Below are positions 1 to 5,452 of a stretch of DNA of 8,211 nt, piece after piece (position 1 is the first letter of the stretch; the number at the start of each line of letters is the position of its first letter). Under the pieces are notes generated by a model that had not been told where the DNA came from, searched no databases, and saw nothing but the letters and a program-made list of their open reading frames with translations. Source of the DNA: Eggerthellaceae bacterium UBA5808. Lineage in GTDB: Bacteria; Actinomycetota; Coriobacteriia; Coriobacteriales; Eggerthellaceae. Location: positions 4,508-12,718 of the forward strand of contig DIDE01000032.1 in assembly GCA_002417975.1 (NCBI GenBank), given 5' to 3'. The position numbers and the translations under genes are program-made.

Positions 1-236
1 TCGATATACACAGGTCCAAGATTTTCGTCATCGTCCATAAGCGTACCCAGACGAACTCCAAGCGCGCGGGTAATTTTAATTAACGGGGCTAACGAAGGTG
101 GTAAGGCGCCATCCTCTAAACCAGAAATAACGGATACCTCGCAGTCACAACGATCGGCTAACTCTTTCTGAGACAGGTGAAGAGCTTCTCTTAGAGTCTT
201 GATTTTTGAACCGAGTTTGTTGGTGTCTGCAGACAT
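1..236 (-). CDS. XRE-family HTH transcriptional regulator, N-terminal part (cut by window edge)
   Basis: Seen: reading the minus strand from an ATG at 236 gives 78 codons open to the window edge. Residues about 8-68 form a classic XRE/Cro helix-turn-helix: KIKTLREALHLSQKELADRC, then a recognition-helix region around VSVISGLEDG, then PSLAPLIKITRALGVRLGTL. The start is set by a GGAAAGG Shine-Dalgarno at 244-250, 7 nt from the ATG. Known: the run SLAPLIKIxRALGVRLGT followed by an acidic stretch and ENLGPV is typical of XRE regulators that carry a C-terminal cupin (small-ligand) domain. Inference: this is probably an HTH-cupin repressor or activator, but the cupin half lies outside the window and cannot be confirmed. 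It acts in the cytoplasm as a DNA-binding protein. A 10-bp palindrome overlaps its probable -10 box, consistent with autoregulation. Confidence 0.88.
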   Translation of the reverse strand, partial: MSADTNKLGSKIKTLREALHLSQKELADRCDCEVSVISGLEDGALPPSLAPLIKITRALGVRLGTLMDDDENLGPVYI

Positions 237-291
237 TCGCTTTCCTTTCCGTACGTTTTACGTCTACTGTAGCAACGTGCAATTGATCATG

Positions 292-321
292 ATCTTACAC
301 CACTTCACGCCTTACGCTCAA
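292..321 (-). promoter_or_regulatory. Probable promoter of the XRE regulator gene
   Basis: On the minus strand TTGAGC (316-321) and TAAGAT (292-297) are separated by 18 nt; both are four-of-six matches to the sigma-A consensus. A transcript would start near 285 and leave a leader of about 50 nt before the ATG at 236. The perfect palindrome GATCATGATC (285-294) overlaps the -10 box and start site, where a self-repressing XRE protein could bind. This is inferred from sequence match only. Confidence 0.35.
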
Positions 322-369
322 TATAAAGACGCAGACATCGTTGGAATGCCATCACAGATGACCATCCAT

Positions 370-483
370 GCATCGTGGAGTACTCTCATGCCATTCGATG
401 CAGGGCATGCATCTCATGAGATGCATCAAACAATGTAATACTATCATACTGCATCGTGCGACAGCATCGAATCGCACTGCATC
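370..483. repeat. Dense cluster of GCATC/GATGC words
   Basis: Eight copies of the 5-mer GCATC, in either orientation, fall within 114 bp: 370-374, 397-401, 409-413, 420-424, 423-427, 451-455, 464-468 and 479-483. Chance in random sequence would give well under one. The word is also common elsewhere in the window, for example five copies at 5512-5570, so part of this is genome-wide bias, but the local density is far above that. The role is unknown. Confidence 0.7.
407..426. repeat. 20-bp perfect palindrome
   Basis: ATGCATCTCATGAGATGCAT equals its own reverse complement, centred between 416 and 417. There is no loop and no T-tract, so it reads better as a dimeric protein-binding site than as a terminator. 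It sits about 85 bp upstream of the proposed XRE -35 box and about 150 bp beyond the ABC operon stop. Which protein binds it, if any, is not evident. Confidence 0.75.
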
Positions 484-531
484 AAAAAGGTACACATTAT
501 TTAAGCACAAACAAAAACGTAGACATCAACA

Positions 532-558
532 ACTAAGACCTCCTATGGAGGTCTTAGT
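532..558 (-). terminator. Hairpin terminator of the ABC export operon
   Basis: Arms 532-543 (ACTAAGACCTCC) and 547-558 (GGAGGTCTTAGT) pair perfectly over 12 bp around a 3-nt loop, starting 19 nt after the permease stop codon. A T-rich stretch (GTTTTTGTTT on the minus strand) follows only after about 13 nt, so the U-tract is displaced. The position directly after an operon and the strength of the stem support termination; it could also act as a 3'-end stabiliser. Confidence 0.6.
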
Positions 559-577
559 CACAAACTAACTTTTTCAA

Positions 578-1801
578 TTATTCATAACGGAGCGCCTCAA
601 CTGGATCCATTTTTGCTGCTCGACGTGCAGGGTAATAGCCAAAAATAAGGCCAATTGCAGCAGATACTGCCGTTGCAATAAGTACCAAGCCTGGATCAAC
701 TGAAAGAGGCAGATCGAATCCATTCATAAGCACATTAATAAGAGCTACCATTGCTCCCGATGCAAGGTAACCAAATATAACGCCAATCAATCCCCCAAGA
801 ATGGTAAGGATGATAGATTCAAATAGAAATTGCACGGTAATATCGCGGCTTCGTGCGCCAAGTGATTTGCGCAAACCGATCTCGTGAATACGCTCCGTTA
901 CATTCGTTAGCATCATATTCATGATGCCAATTCCCCCAACAAGTAACGAGATGGATGCAATAGTTGTCATTAATAGCGCAATTGCAGTAACAAGCGAATT
1001 GAGTTCATTGACCATCGAAGCTGCCGATACTACGTTTATTGCATCTTTCCAGTCGCTTATTCCAAGGATCGATCCAAACGTTTGCTGCGTGTCTTTTCCA
1101 ATCTGATCAAGGTCAAGCGTTATCGGATCGTCTTTGAGCATTCCCAAACCGATAATTGAGCCCTCCGAATTAAGCCGTATTCGCTTGGTCGAAAATGGCA
1201 TATAAATCGTCGTCCCCGTATCAGTCATGAGCGTTCCACCCGACTTCGAGGAATCAGCCACGCCGACGATAGTATAGCTATCCCCTAATATAGAGATTTT
1301 CTCTCCAACTACCTGAGCGTTCTTACTCCCATAAAGGTCTTTAACTATGCCATCACCAAGTACAACAACCTTATGGGCACTTGCGTTGTCTTGGGCAGTA
1401 AAATACGATCCGCTTGAACACTGTAAACCAGTTGCTTCTGCATACTCGTCACTTGATCCGATAATATAATTTGCCGTAATTGTTTTAGAATTTCCTTCAA
1501 CAGAAAACGATGAACTTACAGAATTATCCACGATAAGGATAGAGCTATAGATCTGAGGCATAGCCTTTGCAAGTGCTTCATAACTAGCTTCTGACGCATC
1601 GCTACCTGCCATTATGGTAACAACCTTTGATTGTTGAAGACCAAAGCCTTTCGAAAGCGATTCTCCCATGCCACTTACGAGCGAACTCATAGTAATTACC
1701 GCCGCTATGCCGATAACAATACCAAGAATTGTTAAAATCGAACGCATCCGATTAGCGAGCAGCGTGGATTGTACTTCCTGCAGTATGTCACGGAATTTCA
1801 T
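578..1801 (-). CDS. MacB-type ABC transporter permease
   Basis: This is the membrane subunit of a MacB/FtsX-type (type VII fold) ABC exporter, 407 aa, normal for the family. Seen: membrane segment 1 at about 20-42 (SILTILGIVIGIAAVITMSS); extracellular MacB-like core at about 45-265; membrane segments at about 268-296, 328-356 and 370-392; the family signature around VGGIGIMNMM (288-297) continuing into ERIHEIGLRKSLGAR (303-317), which forms the coupling helix to the ATPase; and the C-terminal motif PARRAAKMDPVEALRYE (391-407). Start: the frame stays open upstream to 2089 but overlaps the ATPase gene there; the ATG at 1801 begins MKFRDILQEV as in homologues and follows AAGGTGG in the ATPase stop region. 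It lies 7 bp after the ATPase gene as third gene of the operon. Known: such permeases transmit ATP-driven motions across the membrane rather than forming a substrate channel. The substrate is unknown; peptides or antimicrobials are plausible. Confidence 0.93.
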   Translation of the reverse strand: MKFRDILQEVQSTLLANRMRSILTILGIVIGIAAVITMSSLVSGMGESLSKGFGLQQSKVVTIMAGSDASEASYEALAKAMPQIYSSILIVDNSVSSSFSVEGNSKTITANYIIGSSDEYAEATGLQCSSGSYFTAQDNASAHKVVVLGDGIVKDLYGSKNAQVVGEKISILGDSYTIVGVADSSKSGGTLMTDTGTTIYMPFSTKRIRLNSEGSIIGLGMLKDDPITLDLDQIGKDTQQTFGSILGISDWKDAINVVSAASMVNELNSLVTAIALLMTTIASISLLVGGIGIMNMMLTNVTERIHEIGLRKSLGARSRDITVQFLFESIILTILGGLIGVIFGYLASGAMVALINVLMNGFDLPLSVDPGLVLIATAVSAAIGLIFGYYPARRAAKMDPVEALRYE

Positions 1802-1808
1802 GGATCGT

Positions 1809-2609
1809 CTACACCACCTTCCGCGCATTATGCATAGCAGCAACGGAATCGTACAAGCATCCGTCTTTGATATACACGCATCGATCAGCACGTGAAGCAA
1901 CATCAGACTCATGAGTAATAAGAACAATAGTCCGTCCAGCTCGATGCAGCGATTCAAACGATGACAAAACCTGATCAGTTGTCTCCGAATCGAGATTGCC
2001 TGTTGGCTCATCAGCAAGAATAAGCGCGGGACTGTTAACAAGTGCACGGGCAATTGCAACACGCTGAACCTGACCGCCTGATAACTCATTGCTCATATGA
2101 TCAAAGAGTTTTTCGTCTATCGACACCGCACGAAGCGCCGCCCGCGCACGAGGAATACGTTCCCGCACCGGACATGCCGTATACAAAAGCGGAAGCATGA
2201 CATTGCGAATAACACTTATACGTGGCAATAAGTTAAACGATTGAAAAACGAATCCAATCCTCGTTGCCCGAATCGAAGCAAGTTCGTCGTCCGTCTTTGT
2301 TTTTATATCTTCTCCTTCGAGATAGTACGATCCCGACGTCGCAGTATCAAGACAACCTAATATGCTCATAAGCGTTGACTTACCGCTCCCTGAAGAACCC
2401 ATAATCGCAAGAAATTCTCCCTGCTTTACACGCAAAGTGACCCCACGTAACGCATAGGTATTCCCTGCAGGCGATCGGTACACGCGCGTAAGACGCTGAG
2501 CATCAATAACATATGGCGAATGGTATGGAACCGACTGAGACGCCGTCGCCAAGTTACCCGTCCGGGAAGAATCAAAATGTATAGAATCATGTGAAGAAAA
2601 TGACTTCAT
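1809..2609 (-). CDS. MacB/LolD-type ABC transporter ATPase
   Basis: This is the cytoplasmic ATPase that drives the adjacent permease. Seen in 266 aa: Walker A GSSGSGKST (71-79), Q-loop Gln123 in VFQSFNLLP, signature LSGGQ (176-180) followed by VQRVAIARAL, Walker B LILADEP (196-202, Asp200, Glu201), D-loop NLDS (205-208) and H-loop His233 in ITHE. All catalytic elements are intact. The spacing and the QSFNLLPRISVIRNVMLPLLY stretch (around 123-143) are typical of MacB/LolD/FtsE ATPases. Residues 1-32 are a Ser/His-rich extension before the first ABC strand; no internal Met occurs before residue 70, and the ATG at 2609 has GGTGATG 7 nt upstream, overlapping the stop of the adaptor gene, so the extension appears genuine. 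It lies 9 bp after the adaptor gene and 7 bp before the permease, pointing to one transcript and possible translational coupling. Confidence 0.95.
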   Translation of the reverse strand: MKSFSSHDSIHFDSSRTGNLATASQSVPYHSPYVIDAQRLTRVYRSPAGNTYALRGVTLRVKQGEFLAIMGSSGSGKSTLMSILGCLDTATSGSYYLEGEDIKTKTDDELASIRATRIGFVFQSFNLLPRISVIRNVMLPLLYTACPVRERIPRARAALRAVSIDEKLFDHMSNELSGGQVQRVAIARALVNSPALILADEPTGNLDSETTDQVLSSFESLHRAGRTIVLITHESDVASRADRCVYIKDGCLYDSVAAMHNARKVV

Positions 2610-2618
2610 AGGAACACA

Positions 2619-3998
2619 TCACCGACTTTCGGCCGACGACGTATGCGAGCTACTTGACGATCCAATAATAAGGTTATCGCCAGCAGCTATATTGCCTTGG
2701 ACAACCGAATCGCTATCATTCGATGCAGTAATCGATACGGGAATCTGAAGCGAAGTTCCATCATCCATCTCCTTTACAACATAAGGAGCATCAGATTGAC
2801 TATGAATAGCGACAGTCGGCACTATCAGCGATTGATCAAGAGATTGAACAAGAATTGCAGAATGCGCAGTCATGCCACTCTTTAAACGTGGATCAGGATT
2901 ATCAATCATAAGTGTCACTTCATAGCGTACCGATTGAGACGCACTCGTTGAACTTCCCGAAGAAGCAGACGACGTGGATGTACCAGAGGTACTTTGCACA
3001 TTCGCAATATGAGCAACGCTCGCCTTTGCTGTTACATCGGATAATGCGTCAAACGTAACCGTTGCTTCCTGGCCAATTTTGACCTGCTCAATGTCAACTT
3101 CACTTACAGGAATACGAATACACATTTTCGAAAGATCAGCGATCGTCATTGGAGCTTTATTTGCCTGCGTCAATGATTGGAGGGTTGTTCCAGGAACGAC
3201 ATTAACGGTAAGCACTGCCCCATCCATAGGAGCCGTAACCGTGCGTTTAGCCGCCTCCGCAACAGCAGTATCATAGGATGATTGCGCCGCATCAAGCGTA
3301 CTCTGAGCACTATCGATCTGAAGCTGCGCATTTGCGATATCCGTACTTGTCACACCGGTAGTAGCAACACCGCTCGATCCGGAACTCGTCGTCGATTGCG
3401 TTGTCCCCGAAGTTGTCTTCGAACTCGTCGTCGAAGAAGGCGTAATAGTGGTAGTAGTTGTCTGCTGATTACGAAGTGCGTTCATACTATTTTTATGTTC
3501 AGTCAAAGAGTTCTGAGCTGCAACTAGTTGAGAATAAGCTTGGGTTACTTTATCGTCGAGTGAGTCATTTTTAATAGTATACAAAACATCACCCGCGTGA
3601 ACGGTATCGCCTTCTCCAACCATAACCTGATCGACAATACCTGATACTTCTGCTGATGCCTCAGCCGATGAATAGGCTTCGAGATTTCCTTTGCCTTCAA
3701 CGTTTTTTTGAAATGTCCCACGCGAAACGACTGACGTTTGAACGGTCTGCTCAGGTTCATTGAATAATTGAGATATACCGTATCCAATGATAAGAACGAC
3801 AATAACGCAGACAACGATAACGATCGTCCTACCTTTATGTGACCCACGACGCTTGGCAGCGTCTGCAACTGGCTCAAAAGATGCCATGCTATCAATAGGG
3901 GCAATCTCTTGGTGAGACATCGCATCGGTTACTGACGCGTCAATAGGAATAGGCGGAACAGCATTTCTATTGGCTCCCTGGTGCGCATCTTGAAACAT
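2619..3998 (-). CDS. Membrane-fusion (adaptor) protein of the MacA/YknX type
   Basis: This is the periplasmic-adaptor-like subunit of the exporter, 459 aa, anchored in the membrane with its bulk outside. Seen: a 57-residue N-terminal cytoplasmic stretch ending in basic residues (KRRGSHKGR); a single membrane helix at 58-79; first half-lipoyl motif at about 108-142 (SAEVSGIVDQVMVGEGDTV); coiled-coil arms at about 147-178 and 218-250; second half-lipoyl motif at about 251-288 (TVTAPMDGAVLTVNVVPGT); beta-barrel and membrane-proximal domains at about 290-445; and a Ser-rich C-terminus. Two low-complexity insertions stand out: Thr/Ser-rich 179-217 exactly at the coiled-coil tip, and Ser/Thr-rich 335-356 within the barrel. 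Known: in diderms this tip docks to TolC; replacement by a flexible linker fits a monoderm. Start ATG 3998 has a strong GGGAGGAG site (4005-4012), 6 nt away. It is the first gene of the operon. Confidence 0.92.
   Translation of the reverse strand: MFQDAHQGANRNAVPPIPIDASVTDAMSHQEIAPIDSMASFEPVADAAKRRGSHKGRTIVIVVCVIVVLIIGYGISQLFNEPEQTVQTSVVSRGTFQKNVEGKGNLEAYSSAEASAEVSGIVDQVMVGEGDTVHAGDVLYTIKNDSLDDKVTQAYSQLVAAQNSLTEHKNSMNALRNQQTTTTTITPSSTTSSKTTSGTTQSTTSSGSSGVATTGVTSTDIANAQLQIDSAQSTLDAAQSSYDTAVAEAAKRTVTAPMDGAVLTVNVVPGTTLQSLTQANKAPMTIADLSKMCIRIPVSEVDIEQVKIGQEATVTFDALSDVTAKASVAHIANVQSTSGTSTSSASSGSSTSASQSVRYEVTLMIDNPDPRLKSGMTAHSAILVQSLDQSLIVPTVAIHSQSDAPYVVKEMDDGTSLQIPVSITASNDSDSVVQGNIAAGDNLIIGSSSSSHTSSAESR
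3382..3434. repeat. 14-bp direct repeat inside the Ser/Thr linker of the adaptor gene
   Basis: GAACTCGTCGTCGA occurs at 3382-3395 and again at 3421-3434, a period of 39 bp or 13 codons, so frame is preserved. It encodes part of the Ser/Thr-rich linker and suggests growth of the linker by in-frame duplication or slippage. Confidence 0.7.
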
Positions 3999-4020
3999 GA
4001 GAATCTCCTCCCGATTTCCG

Positions 4021-4029
4021 TGTATAGCA
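4021..4029 (-). promoter_or_regulatory. Candidate extended -10 promoter for the ABC export operon
   Basis: The minus strand reads TGCTATACA at 4029-4021, an extended -10 (TGN plus TATACA, four of six), with only a weak -35 upstream (TCGAAT at 17 nt). The start site would fall near 4014, directly before the Shine-Dalgarno at 4005-4012, giving a very short leader. No better candidate was found in the 188-bp gap upstream, but the match is weak. Confidence 0.2.
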
Positions 4030-4186
4030 CCAGGATACAGATTATTCGAGAGTGTTCGATTTCATATGGCTAACAGATAGCTTACATTAATGTCACTGAG
4101 CAGCACAAATGCATCAGCGATAGCATTATCAAACGGCGTTAGCACATTAGTTTCTGCCGACAGAAGTATTCAAATTATTCGTAGGA

Positions 4187-4474
4187 TTACACGCGTCCAC
4201 GATCGAACGTATGATGTTTACGGATCTTGCGCGGTTCACGAAAATCAAGTTGAAGTTGCACATCATCAGTGTCTTCTGCGACATGTGAACCAGCCGATAC
4301 CACATCATTAATTTGCCACGATACGGCTTTGTTCCCAAAAAGTTCAAGCATCTTAATGCGCGCATCCGTCATGTTCTTTTTTGAGCCAGCTTTAAAATCA
4401 CTCTGAAAATCGAACGTACCATTAACGGGATGCGCATCGCGTGGCGACTGATAATGCGCACTATACGTTTTCAT
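4187..4474 (-). CDS. Uncharacterised 95-aa protein
   Basis: I do not recognise a characterised family. Seen: a 95-aa soluble protein with no signal peptide or membrane helix, starting MKTYSAHYQS; a Lys/Met-containing helical middle (about 32-47, KNMTDARIKMLELFG); an acidic patch (AEDTDD, 66-71); then LQLDFREPRKIRKHH (74-88) and a basic tail. Start choice: the frame is open to an ATG at 4525, but that one has no ribosome site, whereas the ATG at 4474 has TGGAG (4482-4486) 7 nt upstream. A TTGACA -35 box lies further upstream. These signals and the protein-like composition make it a probable real gene. It reads in the same direction as the ABC operon but is separated from it by 188 bp, so it may be transcribed alone; it is divergent from hsp20. 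No function is proposed. Confidence 0.72.
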   Translation of the reverse strand: MKTYSAHYQSPRDAHPVNGTFDFQSDFKAGSKKNMTDARIKMLELFGNKAVSWQINDVVSAGSHVAEDTDDVQLQLDFREPRKIRKHHTFDRGRV

Positions 4475-4537
4475 TGTTCGACTCCATTCCAAACTAGTTC
4501 GTCGGTACCACGGTTGATGCCGCATATAGTATCAGCA

Positions 4538-4567
4538 TATTTATCATCTTTAGCATCATCATGTCAA
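4538..4567 (-). promoter_or_regulatory. Candidate promoter of the 95-aa protein gene
   Basis: On the minus strand a perfect -35 TTGACA (4562-4567) is followed after 18 nt by TAAATA (4538-4543), a three-of-six match to the -10 consensus. The start site would be near 4531, leaving a leader of about 57 nt. The -35 is convincing, the -10 is not. Confidence 0.4.
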
Positions 4568-4736
4568 AGATGCCTATATCACTATCTCAAAAGTATACAC
4601 GTCACGCACTTCCCCATAGATGGATAGATGTATGACATTCGCAAAAACCCGCATGAACTTCAAGAAACACATGGACATCCAATACGGTAATCATGTCTAA
4701 CAAACGATTAACATCAAAGTAACGCAACGGTGACTT

Positions 4737-4763
4737 TTAGCACTCTAAGGTTGCAAGTGCTAA
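4737..4763 (+). promoter_or_regulatory. CIRCE element (HrcA operator) upstream of hsp20
   Basis: TTAGCACTC (4737-4745), nine spacer bases, then AAGTGCTAA (4755-4763). The consensus is TTAGCACTC-N9-GAGTGCTAA, so the spacing is exact and only one of 18 arm bases differs (A for G at 4755). Known: HrcA bound to CIRCE represses heat-shock operons and is released on heat stress via GroEL. Here the right part of the site covers the -35 box, so binding should block RNA polymerase. The hrcA gene is not in the window. Confidence 0.95.
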
Positions 4764-4779
4764 TTCAGGAGACTATAAC
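4751..4779 (+). promoter_or_regulatory. hsp20 promoter, sigma-A type, embedded in CIRCE
   Basis: TTGCAA (4751-4756, four of six) and TATAAC (4774-4779, five of six) are spaced by the ideal 17 nt. The -35 box lies inside the spacer and right arm of CIRCE. The start site would be about 4785-4788, giving a leader of roughly 70 nt that contains the hairpin at 4808-4835. Confidence 0.7.
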
Positions 4780-4783
4780 AAAG

Positions 4784-4861
4784 ATGTTCGAAAAGGACAG
4801 AGATCTCGTATGGAGCTTCACATTAAAGCTCATACCCGTCAATAATGGAGATGATGAATGA
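4784..4861 (+). CDS. Possible 25-aa leader peptide overlapping the hsp20 start
   Basis: A 25-codon frame runs from ATG 4784 to TGA 4859-4861, beginning MFEKDRDLVWSF and ending NNGDDE. Its stop overlaps the hsp20 start as ATGA, a pattern used for translational coupling, and AGGAG (4767-4771) lies 12 nt upstream. Against it: the best promoter would start transcription at about 4785-4788, which removes both the AGGAG and possibly the ATG from the mRNA unless a start site at 4784 yields a leaderless message. I recognise no family. It is included as a weak candidate because of the exact stop-start overlap; it may be chance. Confidence 0.22.
   Translation: MFEKDRDLVWSFTLKLIPVNNGDDE
4803..4852 (+). 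promoter_or_regulatory. Structured hsp20 leader, possible RNA thermometer
   Basis: GTATG (4808-4812) pairs with CATAC (4831-4835) and AGCTT (4814-4818) with AAGCT (4826-4830), making a 10-bp stem with one bulged G (4813) and a 7-nt loop. Outside it, ATCTC (4803-4807) can pair with GAGAT (4848-4852), which contains most of the hsp20 Shine-Dalgarno GGAG (4847-4850). A short, weak outer helix over the ribosome site that melts on warming is how ROSE and FourU thermometers of other hsp20 genes work. This element does not match those families by sequence; the function is inferred from the pairing. Confidence 0.4.
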
Positions 4862-5304
4862 TGCTCGTACCTTCAACACACAACAGGAATTTCTTTGATG
4901 ACTTTATGATGAGCCCGTTCGATGCGTTTTTCAACGTTCCCTCAGGAACAGGAAAGCCTATGCCAGGCCTTATGAAAACCGATGTTGAGGAAAGTAACGA
5001 TAACTTCCAACTTTCAATCGATCTGCCTGGAGTAAAGAAAGAAGACGTCGTCGTTGAGATGAAAGATGGCTATCTTAACGTAAGTGCCGAATCCAAAGTT
5101 GAAAACGAAGAAAAAGACGAGAGCAGTTCCTATTTGCGTAAAGAGCGTTTTGAAGGCAAATGCAACCGCTCATTCTACGTTGGAGAAGATATCGAACCTG
5201 ACAGCATTAAGGCAAAGTTCTCGAATGGAGTGCTCAAGATTACCGTTCCAAAAAAGAGCGAACCGGAGATCGAAGAAAAAAAGACCATTGCAATCGAAGA
5301 TTAA
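4858..5304 (+). CDS. hsp20: Small heat-shock protein, Hsp20/alpha-crystallin family
   Basis: This is an ATP-independent holdase chaperone that binds unfolding proteins in the cytoplasm and passes them to DnaK/ClpB. Seen: 148 aa, typical length; short Phe/Met-rich N-terminal arm (NFFDDFMMSPFDAFF, 11-25); alpha-crystallin domain at about 39-131 with the hallmarks DNFQLSIDLPGVKKEDV (48-64), GYLNVSAE (71-78) and SNGVLKITVPKK (122-133); and a C-terminal tail with an I-x-I motif (IAI, 144-146) used for oligomer assembly. Tandem ATGs occur at 4858 and 4861; GGAG at 4847-4850 is 7 nt from the first, which is preferred. The gene stands alone, divergent from its left neighbour, with a CIRCE-controlled promoter and a strong terminator at 5453-5486. 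Regulation by HrcA is well supported by the operator; possible leader-RNA control is listed separately. Confidence 0.96.
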   Translation: MMLVPSTHNRNFFDDFMMSPFDAFFNVPSGTGKPMPGLMKTDVEESNDNFQLSIDLPGVKKEDVVVEMKDGYLNVSAESKVENEEKDESSSYLRKERFEGKCNRSFYVGEDIEPDSIKAKFSNGVLKITVPKKSEPEIEEKKTIAIED

Positions 5305-5452
5305 TTGTGACGGCATATCCGCTCTACCTTGCCCAGGTATAAGAAATCATTTCAACGGTATGAATCCACACCGTTCATTGCACGATCTCACGCAAAGAGC
5401 ATCGGCATAGCATGATCTAGCTTCTGCACTCAACTCGGAAGAAGCACATATC

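Larger units (their letters stand above)
237..577. other. Non-coding region between XRE gene and ABC operon
   Basis: These 341 bases hold no ORF with a Shine-Dalgarno or recognisable protein; the open frames at 199-438 and 368-568 are low-complexity translations of the repeat area. The contents are the XRE ribosome site and promoter, a 20-bp palindrome, a cluster of GCATC words and the operon terminator, each listed separately. Confidence 0.7.
4475..4857. other. Divergent regulatory region between the 95-aa gene and hsp20
   Basis: These 383 bases carry no confident gene. Positions 4475-4570 hold the ribosome site and candidate promoter of the minus-strand gene. Positions 4571-4736 show nothing I can name. 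From 4737 on come the CIRCE operator, the hsp20 promoter and the structured hsp20 leader, listed separately. No HspR-type HAIR element (CTTGAGT-N7-ACTCAAG) was seen. Confidence 0.65.

Noticed and set aside
199..568. Two plus-strand open frames (79 and 66 aa) in the left intergenic region
   Set aside because: There is no ribosome site; one overlaps the XRE gene antisense, and both translate the GCATC-rich repeat area into low-complexity sequence.
1802..2089. N-terminal extension of the permease frame by 96 residues
   Set aside because: It overlaps the ATPase gene in another frame, and MacB permeases begin at the MKFRDILQEV-type helix encoded from 1801.
3282..3527. Plus-strand frame rich in Arg opposite the adaptor gene
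   Set aside because: It is an antisense shadow of the Ser/Thr-rich linker codons; the Arg-rich composition follows from that and no start signals are present.
4152..4165. Small hairpin TTCTG-CCGA-CAGAA after the 95-aa gene as terminator
   Set aside because: It has only 5 bp and no T-tract on the minus strand, so it is not supportable.
4475..4525. Longer start (ATG 4525) for the 95-aa protein
   Set aside because: It has no Shine-Dalgarno, lies at the edge of the candidate -10 region, and adds a Trp/Arg-rich stretch; the ATG at 4474 has TGGAG at good spacing.
4708..4736. Promoter upstream of CIRCE (TTAACA with -10 at 4731)
   Set aside because: The -10 position TGACTT matches only two of six; TTGCAA-17-TATAAC is far better.
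5084..5410. Alternate-frame plus-strand ORF (108 aa) overlapping hsp20
   Set aside because: It is a Lys/Arg-rich shadow of the hsp20 coding sequence without a ribosome site.
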